Part shown: positions 9,858 to 18,260 of the stretch, piece after piece | Layout: the number at the start of each line of letters is the position of its first letter | Position numbering within the stretch: the stretch's first letter is position 1 | Assembly: GCF_040409955.1 (NCBI RefSeq) | Contig: NZ_CP123384.1 | Location: 930,001-994,000 of the forward strand | DNA from: Salipiger sp. H15 | Lineage (GTDB): Bacteria > Pseudomonadota > Alphaproteobacteria > Rhodobacterales > Rhodobacteraceae | Reading direction: 5' to 3' | Length of the DNA: 64,000 nucleotides | Notes under the pieces: model-generated | What the model was told of the DNA's origin: nothing | The model's database searches: none | Seen by the model: only the letters and a program-made list of their open reading frames with translations | Translations under genes and position numbers: made by a program

Positions 9858-10336
9858 AGCTTGTCCCGGAAGGCCGCGATCACCCGCTCGTAGACCGGGC
9901 GCTTGAAGGGCACGATCTGGCCCAGCACCTCGTCCGCCGGCAGCCAGCACCATTCCGAGAATTCCGGGTGCTCGGTCTGGATGTTCACCTGCGCGTCCTC
10001 GCCGTGGAAGCGCAGCAGGAACCACTTCTGCTCCTGCCCCTTGTAGCGGCCCTTCCAGATGCGCGGCACGATGTCATGCGGCAGGTCGTAGGCGAGCCAG
10101 CCGTCGGTCTCGGCCTCGACGGTGACCAGCGAGGGGCTGACGCCGATCTCTTCCTCAAGCTCGCGCAGGGCGGCCTCCCGCGGCGCCTCGCCCTTGTCGA
10201 TCCCGCCCTGCGGCATCTGCCAGGCGGGGATCTCGCTGTCGAGCCGCTGGCCGACGAAGACGTGCCCGGCGGCATTGACGAGCATCACGCCGACGTTGCG
10301 GCGGTAGGGCAGCGCGGCGATCTCTTGGGGGGTCAT
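9854..10336 (-). CDS. nudH: RNA pyrophosphohydrolase (Nudix), NudH/RppH
   Basis: A 160-residue Nudix hydrolase that removes pyrophosphate from 5'-triphosphorylated RNA (or dinucleoside polyphosphates) and so starts mRNA decay. The complete Nudix box GX5EX7REUXEEXGU is present at residues 44-66 (E50, R58, E59, E62, E63). The RppH-type N terminus [11 protein letters not shown] and the C-terminal [13 protein letters not shown] are also present. ATG codons exist at 10345, 10342 and 10336; the last has AGGA at the best spacing (8 bases) and gives the usual [14 protein letters not shown]. Its end overlaps the start of the small secreted gene. It sits downstream of the ctpA terminator. Confidence 0.93.
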   Translation of the reverse strand: MTPQEIAALPYRRNVGVMLVNAAGHVFVGQRLDSEIPAWQMPQGGIDKGEAPREAALRELEEEIGVSPSLVTVEAETDGWLAYDLPHDIVPRIWKGRYKGQEQKWFLLRFHGEDAQVNIQTEHPEFSEWCWLPADEVLGQIVPFKRPVYERVIAAFRDKL

Positions 10337-10413
10337 GGGCATCATCCTGCTTCGTGTGTCGCGGCGCACGCTAGCGCCCGAGGGGCGGATTTGGAAGTGG
10401 CGCCGCAAAAGCA

Positions 10414-10439
10414 AAGGCGCGCCCCTCGGGACGCGCCTT
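10414..10439 (-). terminator. Rho-independent terminator after ctpA
   Basis: A perfect 8-bp stem, AAGGCGCG (10414-10421) pairing with CGCGCCTT (10432-10439), has a 10-base loop. On the minus strand the stem is followed by TTGCTTTTGC. It lies 24 bases after the ctpA stop codon and upstream of nudH, so it separates gpmI-envC-ctpA from nudH. Confidence 0.75.
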
Positions 10440-10462
10440 GCCGGTCTTGCGGGATCACTCCC

Positions 10463-11827
10463 TTACTTGTCGGTCGCCTGCGCCTGCTGCATCAGCACCT
10501 GCTCGTCGCCGAGCACGCTGAGGCCCTTCAGGATGTCGATCGCATAGGCCAGCTGGTAGTCGTCCTGGCGCAGCTTCGCGGCTTCCTCGGCCTTGGCCCG
10601 GTCTTCCTCGATCTGGCGGATCTCGTCCTCGGTCAGGCTGTCGTTGTCGAGCGCGCCGCGCAGGTCGGCCTCGGAGCGGCCGAAGCCCGGGGTCGTGGCC
10701 TCATCCTCCTGCGGCTCGGGCGGACGCTGCTCGACGACGATGTCGGGCGAGACGCCGAGCGCCTGGATCGAGCGGCCCGAGGGCGTGTAGTAGCGCGCGG
10801 TGGTCAGGCGCATCGCGCCATCGCCCCGCAGCGGCATGACCGTCTGCACCGAACCCTTGCCGAAGCTCTTGGTGCCGACGACCACCGCGCGGCGGTGATC
10901 CTTCAGCGCGCCGGCGACGATCTCGGATGCCGAGGCCGAGCCGCCGTTGATCAGCACGACCATCGGCTTGCCGTTCGACAGATCGCCCTCGGTGGCGTTG
11001 TAGCGCTCGCCGTCGGCGGCGTTGCGGCCGCGGGTCGAGACGATCTCGCCCTTGTCGAGGAAGGCGTCGGCGACCTTGATCGCCTGGGTCAGCAGCCCGC
11101 CCGGGTTGTTGCGCAGGTCGAGCACGATGCCGTTGACCTTGTCGGGGCCACCGGCGGCCTCGATCTCCTTGGCCAGCCCCTCTTCGAGGTTGGGATAGGT
11201 CTGGTCGTTGAAGGTGGTGACGCGCAGCACCACGGTATCGCCCTCGCGGCGGGTGCGCACGGCGGTCAGGGTGATGGTGTCGCGGATGATCGAGATGTCG
11301 AAGGGCTCATCCGTGCCCTCGCGCACCACGGTGATGACGATCTCGGAGCCGACCGGCCCGCGCATCTTGTCCACCGCCTCGTCGAGCGACAGGCCGAGCA
11401 CCGACTCGCCGTCCACATGGGTGATGAAGTCACCGGCCTGGACCCCTGCCTCGGCGGCGGGGGTGCCGTCCATCGGCGAGACGACCTTCACGAAGCCGTC
11501 TTCCTGGGTGACCTCGATGCCGAGGCCGCCGAATTCGCCGCGGGTCTGCACGCGCATGTCGGCGGCATCGTCGGGCGGCAGGTAGCTGGAATGCGGGTCG
11601 AGCGAGGTGAGCATGCCGTTGATCGCGGCCTCGATCAGCTTCTTGTCGTCGACCTCGGTGACATACTGCGCGCGGATGCGCTCGAAGATGTCGCCGAAGA
11701 GGTCGAGTTGTTCATAGACGCTGGTGTTCTTCTCGGCTTCCTGGGCGAGCAGCGGGCCGACAAACTGCGTCGTCGCCACCACGCCTGCCACGGTGCCGCC
11801 CACTGCGGCCATCAGAAACTTGTTCAT
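10463..11827 (-). CDS. ctpA: Carboxyl-terminal processing protease, S41A family
   Basis: A 454-residue exported serine protease. An N-terminal signal or membrane anchor covers about residues 1-29. Next come a helical region, a PDZ domain (about 95-170, GGLGIEV and AGDFITHVDGESV), and the S41 protease core. The catalytic Ser-Lys dyad is S299 in NGGSASASEI and K324 in SFGKGSVQT, 25 residues apart as in E. coli Prc. A Glu/Pro-rich tail follows. CtpA enzymes trim periplasmic proteins, including peptidoglycan hydrolases. Here it follows envC by 7 bases, and a cell-wall role with EnvC is a reasonable inference. A terminator follows. Confidence 0.93.
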   Translation of the reverse strand: MNKFLMAAVGGTVAGVVATTQFVGPLLAQEAEKNTSVYEQLDLFGDIFERIRAQYVTEVDDKKLIEAAINGMLTSLDPHSSYLPPDDAADMRVQTRGEFGGLGIEVTQEDGFVKVVSPMDGTPAAEAGVQAGDFITHVDGESVLGLSLDEAVDKMRGPVGSEIVITVVREGTDEPFDISIIRDTITLTAVRTRREGDTVVLRVTTFNDQTYPNLEEGLAKEIEAAGGPDKVNGIVLDLRNNPGGLLTQAIKVADAFLDKGEIVSTRGRNAADGERYNATEGDLSNGKPMVVLINGGSASASEIVAGALKDHRRAVVVGTKSFGKGSVQTVMPLRGDGAMRLTTARYYTPSGRSIQALGVSPDIVVEQRPPEPQEDEATTPGFGRSEADLRGALDNDSLTEDEIRQIEEDRAKAEEAAKLRQDDYQLAYAIDILKGLSVLGDEQVLMQQAQATDK

Positions 11828-11834
11828 CCTCAGA

Positions 11835-12947
11835 TCATCCCTTGTCGCTGGCGAACCATTCTAGCGGGTCCACGGGGGCGTCGCCCTCTCTTACCTCTAT
11901 ATACAGGGTTTCCGTGCGTCCAGCGCCGGAAGCTTCACGTGACGGTGACGCGCTGTCACCTGCCGCATCCCCCATCAGTCCGACCGGAGCCCCCTCGGAG
12001 AGGATTTCCCCAGTGGCGGCATAGGTCTCGTCGAGTCCGGCCAGCACGAAAAGCAGGTCCGGCTGCGGCTCGAGGATCGTCACCAGCCCGTAATCGAGCA
12101 GCGGGCCGGAATAGCGCACGGTGGCGGCGGTGGGCGTGGTGACGATGGCCTGCGGCAGCGTGGCGATGACGATGCCGGGGCGCGAGACCCCGGCCGCATC
12201 CGCCTCGCCCGACAGGCGCAGCACCTGCCCGCGCACCGGCAGCGGCAGCGCGCCGCGCCGCGCGTCGACCGGCGGCAGCGTGTTCGGTGTCTCGCCCTGC
12301 GAGATGTTCGACAGGCCCGAGGCGAAGCCCTCGAGCGTTTCGGTCGCGGCGATGAGGATGGCGGTGCGCACCGGGTCCTCGGTGAAGCGCATCGGCAGGT
12401 CGGTGCGGTCGGCGACCGCCTGGCTCAGCTCGGTGCGCGCCTCCTGCACCCCGGCGAGCCCCGCGCGCAGCGTCTTCGCGGCGTTTTCCTGCAGGCTGCG
12501 CAGCTGCGCCACCTCGTCGAGATCCGAGCGCAGGTCGCGCGCCTCCTGCGCCAGCCCGGGCGTCACCGCCGCCAGCAGCATTCCCGCCCGCGCCGAGCCC
12601 ACCGGCCCCGCCGGGTGCAGCAGCGCCTCGGGCGCGGCGGTGGTGCCGAGGCTCGAGAGCACGCCCAGCAGCTGCGCCACCTCGCCCTCCTGCGCGGCAA
12701 GGCGGCGGCTCAGCTCGGTCTCGCGGATGGCGGCCTCGCGCAGACCGTCGCGCAGCGCGGCGAGCCCGTCCTCGTAGGCCTCGACGGTCAGGGTCAGCGC
12801 CTTCACGCGGTCGCGCGAGGTCTCGGCCTCCGACAGCTGCACCGAGGCTTCCTCGAGCGCCCGCGCCGCCGCGCGCGCGGCATCACCCGGAGCCTGCGCC
12901 AGCGCCGGGCCCGCCATCAGGCAGAGGATCAGCGCGGCGGCTCTCAT
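11835..12947 (-). CDS. envC: EnvC-like murein hydrolase activator with degenerate LytM domain
   Basis: A 370-residue exported protein: signal peptide about 1-17 (ALILCLMAGPALA), long coiled coil about 20-200, then a C-terminal LytM/M23-like fold from about 230. In active M23 enzymes the zinc is bound by HxxxD and HxH. Here those positions read RPGIV and VLA, and the usual DHG is EPQ, so no metal ligand remains. This fits EnvC-type proteins, which activate cell-separation amidases instead of cutting peptidoglycan. ATG at 12947 overlaps the gpmI stop (ATGA). The gpmI-envC-protease order recalls E. coli gpmM-envC. Confidence 0.85.
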   Translation of the reverse strand: MRAAALILCLMAGPALAQAPGDAARAAARALEEASVQLSEAETSRDRVKALTLTVEAYEDGLAALRDGLREAAIRETELSRRLAAQEGEVAQLLGVLSSLGTTAAPEALLHPAGPVGSARAGMLLAAVTPGLAQEARDLRSDLDEVAQLRSLQENAAKTLRAGLAGVQEARTELSQAVADRTDLPMRFTEDPVRTAILIAATETLEGFASGLSNISQGETPNTLPPVDARRGALPLPVRGQVLRLSGEADAAGVSRPGIVIATLPQAIVTTPTAATVRYSGPLLDYGLVTILEPQPDLLFVLAGLDETYAATGEILSEGAPVGLMGDAAGDSASPSREASGAGRTETLYIEVREGDAPVDPLEWFASDKG

Positions 12948-14461
12948 TTGTCGATCAGGCTCGTCCCGGTCATCTCGCCGGGCTGCGGCAGGTTCATCAG
13001 CTGCAGCAGCGTCGGCGCGACGTCGGCAAGGATGCCGTCATGCACGGTCGCGCCCTCGGGCCCGCCGAAGAGGATCACCGGCACCGGGTTGGTGGTGTGG
13101 GCGGTGTGCGGGCCGTTCGTCTCGTCGTCCCACATGGTCTCGCAATTGCCGTGGTCGGCGATCACCAGCATCGCGCCGCCGACCTTCTCGAGCGCCGCGA
13201 CCACCTTGCCGAGCCCGTCGTCCACCGCCTCGCAGGCCTTGATCGCGGCATCGAGATCGCCGGTGTGGCCGACCATGTCGGGGTTGGCGAAGTTGGTGAC
13301 GATGAGGTCATAGCCCTTCTCGATCGCGTCGACAAAGCGCTCGGCCACCTCGGGCTCGGACATCTCGGGCTGCAGGTCGTAGGTCGCCACCTTGGGCGAT
13401 TTGGGCATGAAGCGGTCCTCGCCCTCTTCCGGGGTCTCCTTGCCGCCGTTGAGGAAGAAGGTGACGTGCGGATACTTCTCGGTCTCGGCGAGGCGGAACT
13501 GCGTCAGCCCGTGCTTGGCCACCCATTCGCCCAGCGTGTTGACGATGACCCGTTTGGGATAGGCGGTGGTCATGTAGGCGTTGTGCCTGTCGGAATACTC
13601 GACCATGCCGAGCAGCGCCGAGAGCTCGGGCTTTTCCCGCTCGAACCCGTCGAAGTCCGGCGCACCGATGGCGGCGAGGATCTCGCGCGCGCGGTCGGCG
13701 CGGAAGTTGAGGCAGAAGAACCCGTCGCCCGATTTCAGCCCCGAGTAGCCGCCGACGACCGTGGCGGGGATGAACTCGTCGGTCTTGTCCTTCGCGTAGC
13801 TCTGGGCAACGGCGGTGACCGCGTCGGGGGCGGTCTCTCCCTTGCCGTCCACCATCGCGTCATAGGCGGTCTCGACCCGCTCCCAGCGGTTGTCGCGGTC
13901 CATGGCGTAGTAGCGGCCGATCACCGTGCCGATGCGGGCCCCCTCGGGCAGGCTTTCGGAAAGGTCCCTCACGAAGCCCTCGCCCGATTTCGGCGCCACG
14001 TCGCGGCCGTCGGTGATCGCGTGCAGCACCACCTCGAGCCCCTGATCGACCAGCAGCTTCACCGCCGCCTTGATGTGGGTGATGTGGCCGTGCACGCCGC
14101 CGTCCGAGACGAGGCCCATCAGGTGCGCGCGGCCGCCCGCCGCCTTCACCTTCGCGGCGAAGTCGAGGATGGCCTCGTTGCCGAAGAAGGTCCCGTCCTC
14201 GATCGCGAGGTCGATCTGGCCGAGGTCCATCGCCACGACGCGGCCCGCGCCGATGTTGGTGTGACCCACCTCCGAGTTGCCCATCTGCCCAGTCGGCAGG
14301 CCAACCTCGGGCCCGAAGGTGGTCAGCTTGGCATGCGGGCAGGTGGCGTAGAGCCGGTCCATCGTCGGGGTCTTGGCCAGCGCCGGGGCGTTGTACGCCG
14401 TCTCGTCGCGCAGCCCCCAGCCGTCGAGGATGGTCAGGACAACGGGTTTCGGAGTGGTCAT
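12944..14461 (-). CDS. gpmI: 2,3-bisphosphoglycerate-independent phosphoglycerate mutase
   Basis: A 505-residue Mn-dependent mutase interconverting 3- and 2-phosphoglycerate in lower glycolysis and gluconeogenesis. It belongs to the alkaline phosphatase superfamily. Metal-binding D13 (TILDGWG) and the phosphoserine nucleophile S63 (MGNSEVGHTN) are visible, as are ADHGNCE and GPHTAHTTNPVP near the C terminus. Length is normal. It is the first gene of gpmI-envC-ctpA and shares an ATGA overlap with envC. It starts 79 bases downstream of dctM on the same strand, with no obvious terminator between them, so read-through from the TRAP operon is possible. Confidence 0.95.
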   Translation of the reverse strand: MTTPKPVVLTILDGWGLRDETAYNAPALAKTPTMDRLYATCPHAKLTTFGPEVGLPTGQMGNSEVGHTNIGAGRVVAMDLGQIDLAIEDGTFFGNEAILDFAAKVKAAGGRAHLMGLVSDGGVHGHITHIKAAVKLLVDQGLEVVLHAITDGRDVAPKSGEGFVRDLSESLPEGARIGTVIGRYYAMDRDNRWERVETAYDAMVDGKGETAPDAVTAVAQSYAKDKTDEFIPATVVGGYSGLKSGDGFFCLNFRADRAREILAAIGAPDFDGFEREKPELSALLGMVEYSDRHNAYMTTAYPKRVIVNTLGEWVAKHGLTQFRLAETEKYPHVTFFLNGGKETPEEGEDRFMPKSPKVATYDLQPEMSEPEVAERFVDAIEKGYDLIVTNFANPDMVGHTGDLDAAIKACEAVDDGLGKVVAALEKVGGAMLVIADHGNCETMWDDETNGPHTAHTTNPVPVILFGGPEGATVHDGILADVAPTLLQLMNLPQPGEMTGTSLIDK

Positions 14462-14540
14462 GTCATGGCCCTTCTGCTCGCGATGTTGCGGCAGGTGTAG
14501 CAGGGCCGCGCGGCGATGTGGAGAGCCGCCGCGCGCCGCG

Positions 14541-15821
14541 TCAGCCGAAGATCAGTTTCGGGATGAAGAGCGAGATCTGCGGCACGTAGGTGATCAGCAG
14601 CAGCACGAGGATGTTGACCACCACGAAGGGCCAGACCCCGCCGATGATCTGCGCCACCGGCTTTCCCAGCGTCGAGGAGGCGACGAAGATGTCGAGCCCG
14701 AAGGGCGGCGTGATCATCCCCAGCGAGATGTTCAGCGTGACGATCATGCCGAAATGAACGGGGTCGATGCCCAGCGACTGCGCCACCGGGAAGAGCGGCG
14801 GCACCAGCACCAGCAGCGCCGAGTTCGGGTCGATGAACATGCCCGCGATGAAGAAGCAGAGGTTCGCCACCATCAGGAAGGTGATCCAGCCCGCGTCCAC
14901 AGAGTCCAGCATGCCGATGATCCCGGCGGGCACCTGCGCCAGCGTCACGAAGAACGAGATCAGCCCGCCCATCGCCAGCAGCACGAAGATGATCGCGGTG
15001 TTGATGGCGCTGCGCTCGGTGATCGCGAAGAGGTCGGACCACGTCAGGCTGCGCAGGATGAAGGCCTCGACCACGATGGCGTAGACCACGCTGACCGCCG
15101 CCGCCTCGGTCGGGGTGATGACCCCCGAGTAGATGCCTCCGAGGATGATGACGGGCATCCCGAGCGCCCATTTCGCCTGCCAGATCGCGCAAAGCCGCTC
15201 GGCCCATGGCACGCGCGGCTCGCGAGTCACGCCGGCCTTGCCCGCCTCGAGCCAGACGAAGATCGCGAAGGCGAGGCCGAGCACGATGCCGACGGCGAGC
15301 CCGCCCGCGAAGAGCCGCGAGATCGAGGTGCCGGTCATCCAGCCGTAGACGATGAAGGTGATCGAGGGCGGGATCAGCAGCGAGGTCTCGGCGCTGGCGA
15401 CCAGCAGGCCGAGGCTGAACTTGTCGGAATAGCCCGCGCGGCGCATCTCGGGATAGACCATCCGGCCCATCGCCGCGACCGTCGCCGGGGCCGAGCCCGA
15501 GACCGCGCCGAAGGCCATGGAGCCGCCCACCACCACGTGGCCGATGCCGCCGCGGGTGTGCCCCACGAGCGCCTTCACCACGTTCACCAGCTGCGCCGCG
15601 ATCTGCCCCGCACCCATCAGGTTGGCGGCGAAGATGAAGAACGGAATGGCCAGCAGCGTCGTGTGGTCGATGCCGCCGACGATCTTCTGCACGATCGCCG
15701 GATCGGGCAGCTTGGCGTAGAAGAGTTCCTTGTAGGCCAGCGCGGGCACGCCCAGCACCAGCAGCATCTCGAAGCCCGCAAGCAGCAGGAGCGCGGCGAG
15801 AAGGATGATCAGGATCAGCAT
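14541..15821 (-). CDS. dctM: TRAP transporter large permease, DctM
   Basis: A 426-residue inner-membrane protein with about 12 hydrophobic segments, the large subunit of a tripartite ATP-independent periplasmic transporter. Typical DctM stretches are GGSMAFGAVSGSAPATVAAM, SLLIPPSITFIVYGWMTGTS, TPTEAAAVSVVYA and SLGMITPPFGLDIFVASS. It drives Na+-coupled uptake of a solute delivered by DctP. The start ATG at 15821 shares its A with the TGA stop of dctQ (TGATG), so translation is coupled. It ends 79 bases before gpmI. Confidence 0.93.
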   Translation of the reverse strand: MLILIILLAALLLLAGFEMLLVLGVPALAYKELFYAKLPDPAIVQKIVGGIDHTTLLAIPFFIFAANLMGAGQIAAQLVNVVKALVGHTRGGIGHVVVGGSMAFGAVSGSAPATVAAMGRMVYPEMRRAGYSDKFSLGLLVASAETSLLIPPSITFIVYGWMTGTSISRLFAGGLAVGIVLGLAFAIFVWLEAGKAGVTREPRVPWAERLCAIWQAKWALGMPVIILGGIYSGVITPTEAAAVSVVYAIVVEAFILRSLTWSDLFAITERSAINTAIIFVLLAMGGLISFFVTLAQVPAGIIGMLDSVDAGWITFLMVANLCFFIAGMFIDPNSALLVLVPPLFPVAQSLGIDPVHFGMIVTLNISLGMITPPFGLDIFVASSTLGKPVAQIIGGVWPFVVVNILVLLLITYVPQISLFIPKLIFG

Positions 15822-16318
15822 CACTCGGCCTCCGCCTGCGCCGCGAAGCGGTCGATGAGGCCGAAGAGGCTGAGCCCGTAGCGCAGCCCCAGCAGCAGGA
15901 AGCCGATGACCGGCGCGAGGTAGATCAGCCCCATGGGGATGCCCAGCGTCGGCGAGGTCTGGCCGGATTTCAGCACGAACTGCACCATCTGCACGCCGAG
16001 CCACGCCACGTAGAGCGAGAAGAGCAGCCCCACCGTGTCGATCACCCGCAGCAGCCAGCGCCGCGCGGGTTCGGGGAGTTTCTCGCGCAGGTTGGTGATG
16101 CCGACGTGCTTGCCGCGCTCCAGCGCGAGGCCGAGCGCAAGGAAGACGAGGAAGAGGTTCATCAGCCGCACCGCCTCTTCGATCCAGGCGAAGCGGCTGG
16201 CCATCGTGCCGCCGAACTCGCGCATCACCACGGAGCCGAAGAACAGCGCCACCATGGTCAGGAAGAGCACGACGAGGATCGTGCGCTCGACCTTTCGCAG
16301 GAGGGTGAGAAGGGGCAT
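15821..16318 (-). CDS. dctQ: TRAP transporter small permease, DctQ
   Basis: A 165-residue membrane protein with four predicted transmembrane helices, the small subunit that partners DctM. Typical DctQ sequence includes RFAWIEEAVRLMNLFLVFLA and GKHVGITNLREKLP. The start at 16318 is chosen for GGAG eight bases upstream; an in-frame ATG 48 bases further upstream lacks one. A perfect hairpin (16369-16392) lies between dctP and this gene and probably reduces transcription into dctQM compared with dctP. Confidence 0.9.
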   Translation of the reverse strand: MPLLTLLRKVERTILVVLFLTMVALFFGSVVMREFGGTMASRFAWIEEAVRLMNLFLVFLALGLALERGKHVGITNLREKLPEPARRWLLRVIDTVGLLFSLYVAWLGVQMVQFVLKSGQTSPTLGIPMGLIYLAPVIGFLLLGLRYGLSLFGLIDRFAAQAEAE

Positions 16319-16368
16319 GGGCAATCTCCGGTTCAGCTGGCGGCGGTGGGGCGGCTTATCTTGCAAAG

Positions 16369-16392
16369 AGGCGCCCGGGGGTCCGGGCGCCT
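16369..16392 (-). terminator. Attenuating hairpin between dctP and dctQ
   Basis: Perfect 10-bp inverted repeat, AGGCGCCCGG (16369-16378) with CCGGGCGCCT (16383-16392), and a 4-base loop. On the minus strand it is followed by CTTTGC, a weak U-tract. It lies inside the dctPQM operon, 46 bases after dctP, so it may act as partial terminator or 3' stabiliser for dctP mRNA. Confidence 0.65.
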
Positions 16393-16437
16393 TTCAAGGT
16401 CTTGGAAAGGTTGCGCGCCAAGGGTGGCGCGGCGGGC

Positions 16438-17448
16438 TCACTCAAGCCCGGCGACCGCCTCTTCATAGGTGGCGAGCAGCGCCTTGCCGGTGTCACCGGC
16501 CATGGCGATGTAGGCCTCCGAGGCCGGGCCCCAGGTCACGTCGCGCAGCGCGGCGCGCTCTTCGGGCGAGGCGACGCGCACGTTGGTGCCCGAGTCCTTG
16601 ATCACCTGCAGCGCCTCTTCGACGGCGGCGGCCTTGTGCGCGGTCAGCTCGGGGATGACCTCGGCGAAGGCGCCCTTGATCACGTCCTGGTACTCGGCCG
16701 GCAGGCTCTCCCAGAACATCGGGTTGAAGAGGACCACGTCCTCCATCGCGCCGTGATCAGAGATCACCACGTTTTCCTGCACCTCGTAGAACTTCATGTT
16801 CTTGATGGTGTCGAGCGGGTTCTCCTCGCCGTCCACGACGCCGGTCTGCAGCGAGGTGTAGAGCTCGCCGAAGGGCAGCGCGATGGCCGAGGCGCCGAGC
16901 GCGTTGAACTGCTCGATGAGGATCGAGCTGTCCATCACGCGGAACTTCTGGTCGGCGAAGGCGGCGAGATCGTCGAGCGGCTTGTTCGACGAGAACTGCT
17001 TCTTGCCATTCGGCCAGAGGGTCAGCGCGACCATGCCCTTGTCGGCGAAGGTCGCCAGCAGCGCCTGGCCGAAGGGACCGTCGCGCAGCGCCTGCGCCTT
17101 CGCGGCGTCCTCGGGCAGCAGGTAGGGAATGTCGAGGATCGAGACCGCCGGGTTGAAGCCGCCGAGGAAGGCGGCGGGGGCGACGGTGCCCTCGAGCGTG
17201 CCGAGCTGCACGCCCTCGTTCATCTGGCGCTGGTTGCCCAGCTGGCCCTGCGGGAAGATCTGCAGTTCGACCGCGCCGCCGGTGCGTTCCTTGACCAGCT
17301 CGGCGACCTTCTCGAGGTGCACGTGGCGGCTCTGCGCGGTGCTTTCGAGGTGGCCGATCTTGGCCACGAACTCCTGCGCCGAGGCGGCTCCGGATGCGAG
17401 GGAAAGCGCAAGCGCAAGCGCGGCGCCGGCAAAGCGGGTCATGACCAT
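16438..17448 (-). CDS. dctP: TRAP transporter solute-binding protein, DctP
   Basis: A 336-residue periplasmic binding protein. Signal peptide is about residues 1-25 (ALALSLASGAASA-QEF). The DctP-family core includes GHLESTAQSRHVHLEKV, the region FRVMDSSILIEQFNALGA with the conserved carboxylate-binding Arg, and the ELYTSLQTGVVDGEENPL motif typical of C4-dicarboxylate-type TRAP receptors. Ligand is probably a carboxylate, but the exact one cannot be read from sequence. Of two ATGs, the one at 17448 has GGAG at 8 bases. It is the first gene of dctPQM; a terminator for the upstream DUF6455 operon lies about 140 bases before it. Confidence 0.92.
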   Translation of the reverse strand: MVMTRFAGAALALALSLASGAASAQEFVAKIGHLESTAQSRHVHLEKVAELVKERTGGAVELQIFPQGQLGNQRQMNEGVQLGTLEGTVAPAAFLGGFNPAVSILDIPYLLPEDAAKAQALRDGPFGQALLATFADKGMVALTLWPNGKKQFSSNKPLDDLAAFADQKFRVMDSSILIEQFNALGASAIALPFGELYTSLQTGVVDGEENPLDTIKNMKFYEVQENVVISDHGAMEDVVLFNPMFWESLPAEYQDVIKGAFAEVIPELTAHKAAAVEEALQVIKDSGTNVRVASPEERAALRDVTWGPASEAYIAMAGDTGKALLATYEEAVAGLE

Positions 17449-17587
17449 GCGGGGTACTCCAGAATTTTCAACGCCACTAGCTATCGGCGGCGCGGGGCGC
17501 AAGTCAAAGCGAACCGCCCAGCGCGCGGGCAGGCAGGGCCTGCGGGCCGATTATTTGGGCGCGGCGCCGGAAATCGCCCCGCGGGGC

Positions 17588-17623
17588 AAAAAAAGGCGGC
17601 CCGCCCAGAAGGAAACGGGCCGC
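17588..17623 (-). terminator. Strong Rho-independent terminator of the DUF6455 operon
   Basis: On the minus strand, an 8-bp stem (GCGGCCCG with CGGGCCGC, 17596-17603 and 17616-17623) with a 12-base loop is followed, after two C residues, by seven consecutive T residues (17588-17594). It lies 40 bases after the last DUF6455 gene. It closes that operon and insulates dctP. Confidence 0.85.
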
Positions 17624-17662
17624 AGTGTGATGCACTCCCCTCTCAAAAAAAGTGCACCAATC

Positions 17663-17917
17663 TCAACTCGCGCGGCGCAGCCGCATCAACGGACCCGAGA
17701 TCCGGCAGCCCGGGGGCGGCGCTCCGGCGCCGCTCCGGGGCTCGGCGAGCCATTTCTCGCATTGCTCGACCAGCGCGCAGCCCCGGCAGGCGGCGACCAT
17801 CACCTCGTAGTCCTCAGCACGCAGGTTGCCCCGGCGCATCTGGTCACCGAGGTTGAGCCCCATGACCCGCGCGACGCTTCGCGCCATCCAGAAATGCCGT
17901 GCCTCGTCGCCCAGCAT
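17663..17917 (-). CDS. DUF6455 family small protein, third copy
   Basis: An 84-residue protein without signal peptide, predicted cytoplasmic. It has the motif shared by all three tandem copies, C-x2-C-x5-C-x2-W-L: C44, C47, C53, W56, L57 (ACRGCALVEQCEKWL). The N-terminal half is helical (RHFWMARSVARVMGLNLGDQ) and also resembles the neighbours, including a GDQM/AQAQ/EEKM position followed by a short G/L-rich turn. I assign it to DUF6455, a family of unknown function known mainly from Rhodobacterales. The cysteines could bind zinc or an iron-sulfur cluster; nothing here decides. It begins three bases after the preceding copy. Confidence 0.8.
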   Translation of the reverse strand: MLGDEARHFWMARSVARVMGLNLGDQMRRGNLRAEDYEVMVAACRGCALVEQCEKWLAEPRSGAGAPPPGCRISGPLMRLRRAS

Positions 17918-17920
17918 CCG

Positions 17921-18256
17921 TCACACCTCGTGGCCGAGCCGGTCCTGCAGCGCGGCAAGCCCGGGTCGGTTCGCACAGTCCTCGGGGCAGGCACGCGGCG
18001 CGTCCTGCCCGTCCAGGGATTCTTCCGAGACTTCGGCCCGGAGCGTGAGCCAGTGGTCGCACTCCTCGGTCCAGAGACAGCCGCGACAGCGCAGCACCAT
18101 TCCCGCCCAGTCCGGCTGCGCAAGCATCCCGAGGCGCTGCGCCTGCGCGAGGTCGACGCCGGTGGCGCGGGCCATGCGCTGCACGCGCCAGTAATGCGCC
18201 CGCTCTCCCCCGAGGGGATGCGGACGCGGACCGTTCAGCAGGCTGGCAGAGATCAT
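17921..18256 (-). CDS. DUF6455 family small protein, second copy
   Basis: A 111-residue protein, the longest of three tandem paralogues. The shared motif is RCRGCLWTEECDHWL (C57, C60, C66, W69, L70). The C-terminal extension carries two further cysteines (C90, C94 in RACPEDC), so this copy could ligate a metal with four or five thiols. N-terminal helix resembles the others (HYWRVQRMARATGVDLAQAQ). It lies 4 bases after the first copy and 3 bases before the third, so all three are surely co-transcribed. Start ATG at 18256. Function is unknown; oxygen-dependent expression is inferred from the upstream FNR site. Confidence 0.8.
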   Translation of the reverse strand: MISASLLNGPRPHPLGGERAHYWRVQRMARATGVDLAQAQRLGMLAQPDWAGMVLRCRGCLWTEECDHWLTLRAEVSEESLDGQDAPRACPEDCANRPGLAALQDRLGHEV

Positions 18257-18260
18257 CGCC

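Noticed and set aside
17630..17657. TGCACT/AGTGCA inverted repeat with a long A-run
   Set aside because: Six-bp stem with a 14-base loop, too weak; the adjacent 17588-17623 terminator explains transcription stop.
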